A model generated the notes under the pieces. That model was given only the letters and a program-made list of their open reading frames with translations, had not been told where the DNA came from and searched no databases. Positions 36,821 through 46,735 of a stretch of DNA of 64,000 nucleotides are shown in pieces. A program made the translations under genes and the position numbers. The stretch lies in NCBI GenBank assembly GCA_038087015.1, contig JASBNA010000030.1, positions 62,001 through 126,000 on the forward strand. Reading direction: 5' to 3'. The stretch's first letter is position 1, and every line of letters begins with the position of its first letter. The DNA comes from Cerrena zonata. Taxonomy: Eukaryota; Basidiomycota; Agaricomycetes; Polyporales; Cerrenaceae.

Positions 36821-37200
36821 GCACGAGCCTTTCGCTCTGCAGTCGTGGCATGTAGTATATGTATGTTATTGGGTCCATTAGGTCAGCGTTTTGTACCAAT
36901 TTCGCTCCTCGCATGATGGTATCTGGTATTGATTTTGAGATACTCTGCTTGTCTTCGTACTAACGTTTCACGTCTCAAAGGATTATCGAAAATCCATATC
37001 TCACCCTAGACTTTAATGTGTCGAACCATCTCTTCATGGTGAGTTTATAGGTTCTTATCAGTGTTACACGTAGCTCGTGTTCAAGCCAATCCTACGCTCA
37101 CACCTTCGGTGACATGAAAACTGTTTCATTTATGAACCAACTTATGCTCTGCATGATGTTGACCTAATATTCGTCAACGAACAGACTAACTACTCGGCGA
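36821..37200. other. Convergent 3' intergenic region
   Basis: 3' UTRs of DUF4336 copy 2 and the alpha/beta hydrolase. Nothing else seen. Confidence 0.5.
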
Positions 37201-38099
37201 TTAACTAGGTATATCTGAGCTACGTGTAGCTTGGGACATCCATTTATCCACCTCTATTCCTATCTGATCGATCTTGCCCTTCCAAACATGATTGGCACCT
37301 TCCACGCAGACAGTGTCCAACCTCCCTTGACCTTCCTTCCGTTTCGAATTCAACACCTTCAGCCAAGTCGTGTATGCCAATCTTCCAGGCGTGTACTTGG
37401 GCACTTCGAGTCCGCCTATAATGCTGAGGACGTCTGCGGGTCGTTCATTGGAGCATCCTTCCCATTCACCACCTACCAATCCTTCGAGAGCGCGGAAGTA
37501 CCATCCTGTTTTCTCGAGACCGAGGATTGGGGATACTACGAGGGGGTATGATAAGAGGATATACTTTACGGGATTGAAGTAACTGTCGTAGGCAGAAGGA
37601 ATGCGGATTGTCGTGGCGTGGATCGCTCCAGTGGAATAGCCCTACCACAAGATGTCATTCAAAGATCGTGACAGAGGCTAGATGAAATTAAACATACACA
37701 GATAAAGATGTCCTTCTTCGGGCCACCGGCCTCTTGAGGGAATTCAGTTACAAATTTCTTGATCTCTTCTTCGACGATTCTCTAACATCATCGAGATATA
37801 GATCAGCCAAAGCCCCAATCCTCCTACACATCAAAAAAATAACCAACATTATAGTCCTCACGATTATGATTTCCGACCCAAGCACCCCAACTACTATACT
37901 CATCCTCACCCTCACTCAACCCAAGCCCACGAGCATTCCATTTGACAACACGTACCCCATACTGCGCACGTAAGTGCTCAGCCAAGGTAGATGTACATGG
38001 ACAAGTCATGCGTCCCCCCATTCGGCCATGTGCGACGAAGGCTAGTGCTTGAGGGGTGGAAGAGGGCTCGAGGACGTCTTTTTCGATTTGGATAGACAT
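37201..38099 (-). CDS. Alpha/beta hydrolase
   Basis: Three exons, about 250 residues. Exon 1 (from 38099) gives ALAFVAHGRMGGRMTCP (oxyanion-type HG) and VVKWNARGLGLSEGEDE. After a 67-base intron, IVEEEIKKFVTEFPQEAGG and DIFIC, then after an intron GYSTGAIHATTIRIP carries the nucleophile elbow G-x-S-x-G. The end has ILLSYPLVVSPILGL, an Asp/His region DTVCVEGANHVWKGKIDQIG with the likely catalytic His, and a short tail. No signal peptide; cytosolic esterase or lipase-like enzyme with unknown substrate. Confidence 0.87.
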
Positions 38100-38700
38100 G
38101 GGTAGGTATTTGCGATAGATAAGATGGTGTATACGGAAAAGAGAAGGTAGTAGGGTATATATACGTAAAATATACTAGGAAGACAACATAGCCTCGATGG
38201 GCTCGGAGTTTTTGGACATAGCAATCATAATCACATGCTTACCTCCTTGCGCAGTGCGCAGACCTCAGGTCAGGTCTCGTTTTCCAAAGAGGACAGCCAT
38301 ACTTTACGACCGTCACAGTAGAGAACAAGAAAGGGTTGGGACGCAATCTTGAGCGGAGATTCAAATGCATTACCATAAAGGGACGGACATTTGCCGAATT
38401 CACATCACGGATTTTCATTTTGACCACGTCCCTCCCTCAAATCCACGTATATGGTTTTCGTTATTGCTCACTTCCTAACTTGCAAGATATCTAGACGAGA
38501 CTGGGGAGGCTTTTACTCAACGTCCGCCCTCAGGTAGAATGTACAGGTACAGGCGTGCGGATCGTAGCCTATGATATAACGGAAAGACTCGGATGACGAC
38601 GTGTACGGCAAGTTACTATAGCCTACTAGATGAAGTGTCGTTCGTATGTGTGACTCCTTCTTGTGCGGAGTCGCACAGTCCTAGCTCACAGTATATACTC
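38100..38700. other. Intergenic, hydrolase promoter side
   Basis: Promoter region of the minus-strand hydrolase and nothing recognisable beyond it. Confidence 0.45.
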
Positions 38701-39264
38701 GTGACTGCGACCAACGAAAATACGAATATTGGTATTCGTGAGGTGAGTGTACTCAATAGAGCACTTCATTATACCTGTTCTTAACTCGTTTCTCGAATAT
38801 GTGTTTAGATTGGTAAAGAGATCCGGACGTTCTCGGGGCGTGGGTTTTTATCTTGATCATTCCCAAAAAATGTCACTAGCTGAACCAGGATTGAGTTCAG
38901 GAACATTATGTCGTTACATTGATTCTCATCATATATCCCACAGTACTCCAGGTCTGCAACATCAGACCAGACAACCCTCCTCAGACACTTCGTAAACCCA
39001 TGGAACAGCCCTCAGACGAATGAGGTAGGTCTATGTATAGAAATCGAATAAGGATAACTTTGGTCTAACCCTATTCTGCTTCATTGAATGAAAAAGCATC
39101 TTCTAAATACAATACACGCGCGGTGATTAGTTGGAATTTCGAATGCACAACTTCTCCCCACGAGTACGTCTCAATCTCACGCTCCTTGCTATTTCTCTCA
39201 CTTTTGGCTCTAGGACGTAATTGAGAAAAAAGGCAAGACAGCTTGGGTCTCTATCTCTAGGTGA
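38701..39264 (+). pseudogene. Decayed third DUF4336 copy
   Basis: Matches the ends of DUF4336 copy 2 only. The first exon reads VTATNENTNIGIRE with GTG where copy 2 has ATG, and keeps the GTGAGTGTA donor. A second piece (GKEIRTFSR-like) follows, and the last exon reads DVIEKKGKTAWVSISR then TGA. The central domain with the substrate-site pieces is missing or unreadable. Confidence 0.7.
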
Positions 39265-39648
39265 TACCTAGAGCCTAGGTATTGTCTTGTTAGGAATCGT
39301 GCGCTATCGGCATCTATTATATGTTTGTCACTAGGTCCGTATAAGTCTGGGTTTATAACAATTCCGATGATCGTCTGAACTTTATCGATAGTCGTATGAC
39401 TGTCTTCACGTTATCGTTTAACGACGGGAAGGATTATGGCAGGAGGAAGCTTCTTGTTACAATAACGGGCTACAATGTGACAATTAGTCTCCTCGTGGTG
39501 GGCGTATGGGAATCCCAACTTTCAAATGTGCCAACAGGCATGCATCATGCCGGATGGGGCACCTTGAGTGGCTCTTCGCCTCTTTTCTTCCCTGACTCTG
39601 CCTCTCATCCTACGTATATTGACTCAAACTAATCTCAGAAGTACCATC
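39265..39648. other. Upstream region of ZnF-RING gene 1
   Basis: Holds the conserved upstream element at 39463-39517. No gene seen. Confidence 0.5.
39463..39517 (+). promoter_or_regulatory. Conserved upstream element, ZnF-RING gene 1
   Basis: Shares gggcgtatgggaatccca and the preceding acaatgtg..c-t-cg pattern with 42361-42416. Its end lies about 132 bases upstream of the ATG, against 134 for gene 2 and 145 for gene 3. Confidence 0.6.
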
Positions 39649-42130
39649 ATGGTGATTGTATGCGAGCTATGTAATAACCGGGAGTTCGAGAGTCTAGGTG
39701 GCTATCAGCTTCATTGTACCCTGAACGGAAAACATCTTGCTCGCGTCCACGCCGCAGCACTTTCTACCCCTGCAGTTCTGGACCCTCCTCCCCCCAGTTT
39801 TCCTTGTACCAAATGTGAAGCAGCATTTGACACCAACGAGAATTTGAACAATGTGAGTCGTGTGTATCCTCGATCTCAAATTCTCTCATTCACTGATAAT
39901 CGTTTAGCATCTTGAACAAATACACGATTTCTTATTCTGCAAAATTTGTTCGCGATGGGTCGAGCGACTAGAATTCCAAAAACACTACGACACCTCTGAT
40001 AAACATCCAAAGTGTACAGTATGTCACACAAGTTTCTTGTCCGAAGAATATTTAGCAGCGGTTAGTACCAAGAATATATCATCCACACGTATTGGCTAAG
40101 CTCGAACTATAGCACAAATTCGGTCACATTGCTTGCATGCTTTGTCATGTATGCGTCCCAAAGAGTAAATACTCTGCCCACCTCCAGTCGTCAGACTGTC
40201 ACCCAACCTGCTCTTCTTGTAAGGCTGGATTCCCGGATGATATTGGTTACGAACAGGTCAGTATACGTCGCGCGCATATCTACCTTTCAGTACCTCAGCG
40301 GCTGACTCGACTTAGCACATGCAAAGAATATGTCCTACGTGCGATATGCGATTCTGCCAGAAGAAACAACTGCGAAAGCATCAGCGTAAGGAACATGGAG
40401 AGCTACTGAAGCCAATTCGTTGCACGTTTTGTGTTGCGAATTACACTGACATAGAAAAACTTAAAGAGGCAAGCTTGTTTGTCATTCATGAACTCAGGTA
40501 CTGATAGCATGCGACAGCACGTGAAAAACGTCCACCGCAATGTATATTGCGACCAATGCGACCTCACTTTTTTGACCAAGGAGGACAATGCGATGCACAT
40601 CAAAACGTCATCTAAGCATCAGACTACGATTAAGAGTATGTGCGAGAAGGAGACTCAGACTGAAACAACACAGGAGGAGAAGGTATGAAATCTACTACCA
40701 TCCTTTCTTGATTTGCTACACCTTTAGTAGAACAATGTCACGATCAAGTCTAACAATGCCCAATATGACAAACACACGTCGGACAGAGTCACTGCGGATG
40801 AGAGTGAATCCCCAAAGGTAGGCATAGCCACTGTCCTATAGTGTCTGTCGTGTTCATCATCACGGTGATTAGACCACATCGCTCCAATCCAAGGTATTCT
40901 GCTCGCCCTGCCGCCAATTTATTCCAGCAAACGACTTGGAGACTCATTTCCGCATCTCATTGATTCACCCGTCTTGCGATCTGTGTGATATAGGGTTCGA
41001 GAATAGCCTCTCTTTGACAAAGGTACGATCCGGCATCATCTCTTCGTAAAGGGTTGTCTGAATATCCTTCATAGCATGCGTTCGCTTCTTATACAGAGCT
41101 GTGCTGTATAACATGCGGTCTCGCTTTCCAGACGTCTCATCTTCTCGATGAACATTATGCAGAGTCTGGTATGCATGTTAGTTGCTCAGTCTGTAACCAC
41201 GGTTTCAAGGATGAGACTATGCTCCAAGAGGTAGAACCCCTTCACTCCAAATGTATATATAGCTGACTGGACCACAGCATCTTCAAGCGGGTTGTAGTGT
41301 GGATGTCGGGTTGGTTGAACCCGATACCCAGAGTTCCCAATGCGCTCCTTGGAATGAAATTATTGAGGTATTGTCAATGACCCTGGTATAGCTGTTCCAC
41401 GTTAACATAACGTCTAAAACGTAGGTGAAGACTAATTGCAGCAAGGAGAACAACCCTGGCGAAATATCTCCAAATCGTAGCCGGAGTTCGTCCATTATTA
41501 ATATTTCATCCATTCCTTCGATGAGGCGACCGCCTTCCAATTGGGCTGCATCTCTGTGCGTCCTTTCTCCGATACAGAGGAATACTAATCTCTTATGGAA
41601 CAAGCATTGCAAGTGTGCCAGAATCGTCACCAGGCTCAATTCTTTCCGGCTTTGCTGCAGGCAGACAGCATGTAGGATTGCTGGAGAGAGATGATTCTCG
41701 TAATGGGTCAAGCAGGCATTCTGTATCCCCAGTTTCAGGCCCACCTCGGCTATCCGGAGTCGTAGGCTGCGAAGGTACGATTACTATATTGTTTCGTACT
41801 GAACATCGATTTATATTTTCTGTCAGAGGAAAGGGGGAAAATCGAGATACCGTCGATTTTAGAGTCTGCTACGCCTTCTTCGGTCACTATCCCTCAGGAT
41901 CGACCAATTGATAACAAGAATAGCTTTAACTGTCGAGTATGTGACCACAACCCGGAGGAACCTGTTGCAACCATGTGTGGACATTTGTTTTGCCTTCGGT
42001 AAGCCGCTTTTCACGTGGTAGGGCCTCATGATTGAGATGATCACTTTGTAGTTGTCTCGTACAAGGACTGGCAAGGAATGGCAAATGTCCAACCTGTGAC
42101 AGTATAATGTTGCTTCGATTGCAGGTTTGA
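39649..42130 (+). CDS. C2H2 zinc-finger protein with C-terminal RING, gene 1
   Basis: The start MVIVCELCNNREFESLGGY is itself a C2H2-type finger, followed by finger after finger: FPCTKCEAAF, FCKICSRWVE..HYDTSDKHPKCTVC, CMLCHVC..CSSCKAGF, CPTCDMRFCQKKQLRKHQRK, RCTFCVANY, VYCDQCDLTF, VFCSPCRQFI, CDLCDIGFE, LCCITCGLAF, CSVCNHGF. Introns fall just before a codon for His (ag|CAY) in phase 0, so most exons encode one finger. A Ser-rich linker (about 41430-41890) leads to the RING: CRVCDHNPEEPVATMCGHLF|CLVQGLARNGKCPTC, ending LLRLQV, stop 42128-42130. The RING suggests an E3 ubiquitin ligase; many CxxC fingers suggest nucleic acid or protein binding. Nearest neighbours are two paralogs in tandem. 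Confidence 0.85.
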
Positions 42131-42549
42131 TCATCCGAATCCTAGTACATGGGCATTCCTGTTGCATGAGGGTTATTGTGTCCAGAATTGTGCGTTCCCG
42201 CCAGTGGCATGTATCATACGTTTGTCTTATGATCTGGATGAGCCGGGATGTGTATTATTCTTCCTATTCTCTTATAAGGCGTTTGATTTCGATTTAGTAA
42301 CACTGTACCTCCTTAAGTGCTGACGCCTTAAACGCCGGAGGCAATCTTGCAGGGCGTACCACAACAGGTTACAATGTGTCGATCTGTCACCTCGCGGTGG
42401 GCGTATGGGAATCCCAGCTCCAGGGTATGATATGAACCATGCATCGTGTCGAATAGGGTTAGTTGAGTGCCTCACGAGCTCTTTCCCTTCCCCATTCCTG
42501 ATTCTAACCCTCATAGTGTGTTCCTTGACTCGAGACGTATCACAGGGAT
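42131..42549. other. Intergenic between ZnF-RING genes 1 and 2
   Basis: 3' UTR of gene 1 and promoter of gene 2, including the conserved element at 42361-42416. No gene. Confidence 0.55.
42361..42416 (+). promoter_or_regulatory. Conserved upstream element, ZnF-RING gene 2
   Basis: Same element as at 39463-39517, with the 18-base core unchanged. It ends 134 bases upstream of the ATG. Confidence 0.6.
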
Positions 42550-44601
42550 ATGTCTACATTTGTATGCCAAGTATGCAATAATCGATCGTTTCGTACCAAA
42601 GAAGGTTATATGTCACACTGTGCTTCCAATACGCACCTTGAAGTCGCTCGTGCTCAAGCCACCATCTTATTTTGTACTCAGTGCGGTCCGGGTACCAACT
42701 TTACAGATACAAAAGCACTCGAGAAGGTGTGTATGCATCAACCGCTGATTGCCTTTTACTGACACTCTTGAATCAGCACAAAGGACGGGAACACAAATAT
42801 CCATGTTCTAAATGCAATCTAGGGTTTCCCATCCTAAGGCTTCGTGAGGGACACCGAATCAAGGAACATCCGATTCGTTGCACACCGCACGAACAGGGTT
42901 CCCCAGGCGCAGGCGTGCTCGAGGAAGTAAGTGCCTGTTTCTATCCTGTATAAGATCGTATATAGTACTAATGGCACGTAATAGCACGTAAATAATAAAC
43001 ACCATAGTGACCAACGCGAACTCATAGACAAAACAAAAGATGCTGCGACCTCGACCGACCAACAGCCTCTGGCCTAAGAGTAGTCAATGCGAGAAGCATG
43101 TTCAAACGGATCCACCGGCGGAGAGGGTATGTACTCTCAACTGTTTGATTGATGTGACATTTATTCTTTCTCTCTTTTTGCATGCTGTTCAACAGAAAGA
43201 AATTGCGATCCAGTCCAGCGAATCTAGCTTGAAGATCGAAGATGGGCTTCTAGATCAATGCCAGCCACCGAAGGCATGTACTATTACCTCTTCGTAATCG
43301 TAATTTGTCCGTATATTCACGATAGATGTGCTAAGATGGTAGCATCCCAATCGAAGGTCTTCTGTTCTCCTTGTCGCATTTTTGTTCCAGTACATGACTT
43401 GGAGGCCCACTTCAGAGTCTCACTGAATCATCCGTCTTGCGATTCGTGTAGCATGGGGTTCGAAAATGGCCTTTCCTTTACCAAGGTAACACTCACAATA
43501 TTATGTTCGCAATAATCCATCTAGACATATGTTATAGCATGCATTCACCTTCCACACCGAATTATGTTGTGAAACATGCGGTCTAGCATTCTCGGGGTCT
43601 CATCTTCTCGATCAACATTATGCAGATTCCGGGATACACGTAACCTGTCCAGTTTGCACTCACGGATTCAAGGATGAGATATTGCTCCAAGAGGTGAGAA
43701 TCCTCTTGGTCCGCCCCAATTGCCCTTCCCGTCACTAAATTCGTAATAGCATCTTCAAGCAGGTTGCCATGAGGATGTCGATTTGGTTGAACCGGATACC
43801 TTCGCCTCCGGTTTAGACCAAATTACGGAGGTACTATCAACGCCTTGATATAAAATCTCCTCGTTAATACCCTCCACACAGATGAAACGCAACGATGACG
43901 ACGAGGATACTCCCGATTCAATAGTATCTTCAAGCCGTAGCCGGAGGTCCTCTATTTCTAGTGCCTCATTTATTACCTCTATCGAGCGTCCGGCCTCTGC
44001 TCTGAGTGTAGCTACGTGCGTCTATACTTCTTAGGATGTGAAACGATACTAATTTCTCATAGAACAACCAGAATGAGTGTGGCAGATTCATCATCGGCGA
44101 ACTCAATCCTTTCAGTCGCTGCTGCGGGCAGACAGTGTGCAGGACCGTTGGAGAGAGGTGATTCTCATAGTAGAGTTGACATGCGCTCCATATCTACAAT
44201 CCCTCCATCACCTACACCCACGGGTCACGAAGGTAGGATGTATATGCTTAGTCAAATCGAAACTTGATTTAATTCTCCATTACCAGAACCGATACAGGCG
44301 AACAGGATACCTTCTTCGACTTCACAGTCCATAGCACCTTCCTCAGTAACTGCTCCTCAGAATCTCTTAACCAAGAGCAAGAACAGTTTCGACTGCCGAG
44401 TGTGTGGTCACTGTCCTGAGGAACCCGTCGCGACCATGTGTGGTCACTTGTTCTGTCTCCGGTAAGCCGCAGTTCACGTAGGCCTATTGAGTGAACCAGT
44501 TTTCTGAACTGTATCCCTGTAGATGCCTTGTACAAGGACTCGCAAGCACCGGCAGATGTCCAGCCTGCGACAATGTGATCTTACTTCGGTTGCAGGTCTA
44601 A
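42550..44601 (+). CDS. C2H2 zinc-finger protein with C-terminal RING, gene 2
   Basis: Paralog of gene 1 with fewer fingers. Start MSTFVCQVCNNRSFRTKEGY, then FCTQCGPG, YPCSKCNLGFPILRLREGHR, a short acidic linker, VFCSPCRIFVPVHDLEAHFR, CDSCSMGFENGLSFTK, HTELCCETCGLAFSGSHLLD, VTCPVCTHGFKDEILLQE, HLQAGCHEDVDLVEPD, a Ser-rich linker (SRSRRSSISSASF, ANSILSVAAAGRQCAGPLER) and the RING FDCRVCGHCPEEPVATMCGH|CLVQGLASTGRCPACD, ending LLRLQV, TAA 44599-44601. The middle fingers found in gene 1 between about 39900 and 40700 are mostly absent. Introns again precede His codons in phase 0. The RING is slightly better conserved than the fingers. Likely nuclear or cytosolic E3-like protein. Confidence 0.84.
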
Positions 44602-45176
44602 TCATCCTACAACAGGTGCATACCCGTTTCCCAGCTTCCGTATGTGTATGCCTCTTGCGAAACACATTCATGACATCGTAACGTCCCCCTTCAATCCATG
44701 TATATCCGTGTTGCACTTTATGATGTTTACTCGCTTAATATGTATATAGTCTGTTGGTAGGAACATTCCGGTATCAACCATTCTATTCAAAATTGTGCGT
44801 TTCTAACATGAACCAATGTTTTCAGTTCATTATTTAGCTTAGATCGGTCCGTATTTATGCTCGTTTCATACCGTGTTTCGGTTTGCATTCGGTTTTAGTA
44901 GGCCCATAACTGCAGTGCCTTCGAAATCGCGTAATGCCGGAAAGGATCATCACAGGAATTCTGACACTTCCCACAACAGATGACAATGAGTCGAATTCGA
45001 AATGTGCTCGTAGTGGGTGTACCATGGGAACTGCGGCTTCCTAAAACACATATGAGGGCAGCTACCAAGCCTATGTCTTAGGTGGGTCTTAGGTGCCTCT
45101 CCAATCTCTTTCCTTTTCTCTTTCCCAGTCGTGCACCTCATCCTCTATGTATCAATTCTAGCCCTTATTCGGAATC
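44602..45176. other. Intergenic between ZnF-RING gene 2 and ZnF gene 3
   Basis: 3' UTR of gene 2 and promoter of gene 3 with a diverged copy of the upstream element at 44972-45032. No gene. Confidence 0.5.
44972..45032 (+). promoter_or_regulatory. Diverged upstream element, ZnF gene 3
   Basis: Matches the other two elements more loosely (ccacaacag.tgacaatg, then gtgggtgtaccatgggaact). It ends about 145 bases upstream of the ATG. Confidence 0.45.
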
Positions 45177-46115
45177 ATGCCCACAATCAAATGTGTTCCC
45201 TGTAACAATCGAGTATTCAAGGATGACAAAGCGTATCAGCAGCACGCTCGTTCGAACGCTGCGCATAAGGCTCGTATGGAGGCTTCCGCCCCCAAGCCAT
45301 CTACATCTCTGGCCGATGGATCCGTATCTACACACCGCAATCAAGGAAAAAGTGACCGTCGCCCCAATCACGGAGCAAATTTTACCAGTCCTAGTAAACA
45401 TGAGAGTGTAGGCTGTATACTAATTATTCAGCTTATTGATGATACTGATACAGGCATTCTAGCATTCCACAGAGACTCGGACTAATTCTGTCGTCACTGT
45501 AAAGGTTCCTTGTTACTGTCTACCCGAACGATGGCTTCACAAAGACAAACTTCAAGAGCATTATAATCAATCCTCTAACCATCCGAAGTGCAGCCGATGC
45601 GGCCAAGGCTTCCTAACATTTGACCATTTAGTAATGGTTAGTAGTAGTAACATGTAATCATTTGTACCTCTTTTACAAGCATGGGATGTAGCACAAAGCT
45701 AGTCATATTCCTTGCACGCCAATCGCAACAAATATCCCATCGAGTGGAACTGCTGGATTCCCCGGGCCTCGCCCAATTTGTACCCAATGTATGATACAGT
45801 TTCAGGATACCATTACCTACGAGAAGGTAAGCATGTCTCAACAGTAATTTGTGATTATTGACAAGCCGGGAATAGCACCGAGGACGGGAACATACATACC
45901 CTTGTTCGGAGTGCAATCTGGGATTCCCTATCCTGAGACTCCGCGAAGAACACCAAATCAAAGAACATCCAATTCGGTGCACGTTGTGTACCAGGGTGTT
46001 CCCAAGTACAAGCATATTCAAACAAGTGAGCAATTATCATCTTCATTCAAGATCGCTCTCATGGCGCACAATATCATAGCATGCGAAAAACGACCACCAT
46101 ATCCATATTGATTAA
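45177..46115 (+). CDS. C2H2 zinc-finger protein, RING-less gene 3
   Basis: Start MPTIKCVPCNNRVFKDDKAY (finger 1 with HARSNAAHK). After an intron ending ctag|CAT: HSTETRTNSVVTVKVPCYCL, HYNQSSNHPKCSRCGQGF; then HKASHIPCTP..ICTQCMIQFQ, HRGREHTYPCSECNLGFPIL..HQIKEHPIRCTLCTRVF, and a last exon HAKNDHHIHID followed by TAA 46113-46115. It corresponds to the N-terminal half of genes 1 and 2 and ends where they continue into their linker, so the Ser-rich part and RING are missing. Exon starts at His codons are kept. It may be a truncated but translated paralog or an early pseudogene; no internal stop interrupts the spliced frame. Confidence 0.65.
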
Positions 46116-46735
46116 TACTGCGACCGACGTGAATTCGTATTTCTTTTCTTAAGGAGGATAACAATAACATAAGATGTTTCGCAACTCCCTACTGATATCG
46201 GACGTGGAAACTAATACCATCTCCGTATTGATAAGATAAATTATCCGATATACAGTTTCTATGACATCAGCTCAAGTTTCCTTGATTACCAGCCTACTAC
46301 GCTTTAGCATATTTTCCGGTGCTCCCTAACGATATCATCTTATGGTATGGTAGGCTCTATGTATGACAATTTTCCTCGATGCCCCTTGATCGTAAGGGGT
46401 TATACAAGCGACCACGTTGAGGCTTCTCAGTTTCCTCGAGCTCATCTCAATTCCCTGACGAGGAGTCCTAGATGTTGCGTGGATCACTAACGCAACACCT
46501 ACTGCACCATCTGGTATTCATCCCTTTAATTGCTTGATGCCCGAACTCCCCTCCGTCCCCAGCTCCGCTTCACATGTTTTGATTGCGAAGATTGGCACTT
46601 ACACATGGCGAAAACTATCTGGTTGCCCTCATTATGTCTTGGATTTTGCTTGGAACTATGTGAACCATGTTGATACTGTCAAATGCTTAAATACGTTGGA
46701 TCGGCCATGAGATTTGTCTCAACGACACGTCCGCC
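46116..46735. other. Intergenic, ZnF gene 3 to S41 peptidase 2
   Basis: 620 bases, nothing recognisable apart from the S41 promoter (a weak TTAAATA near 46687). If gene 3 once had a RING exon here it has been lost. Confidence 0.45.
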
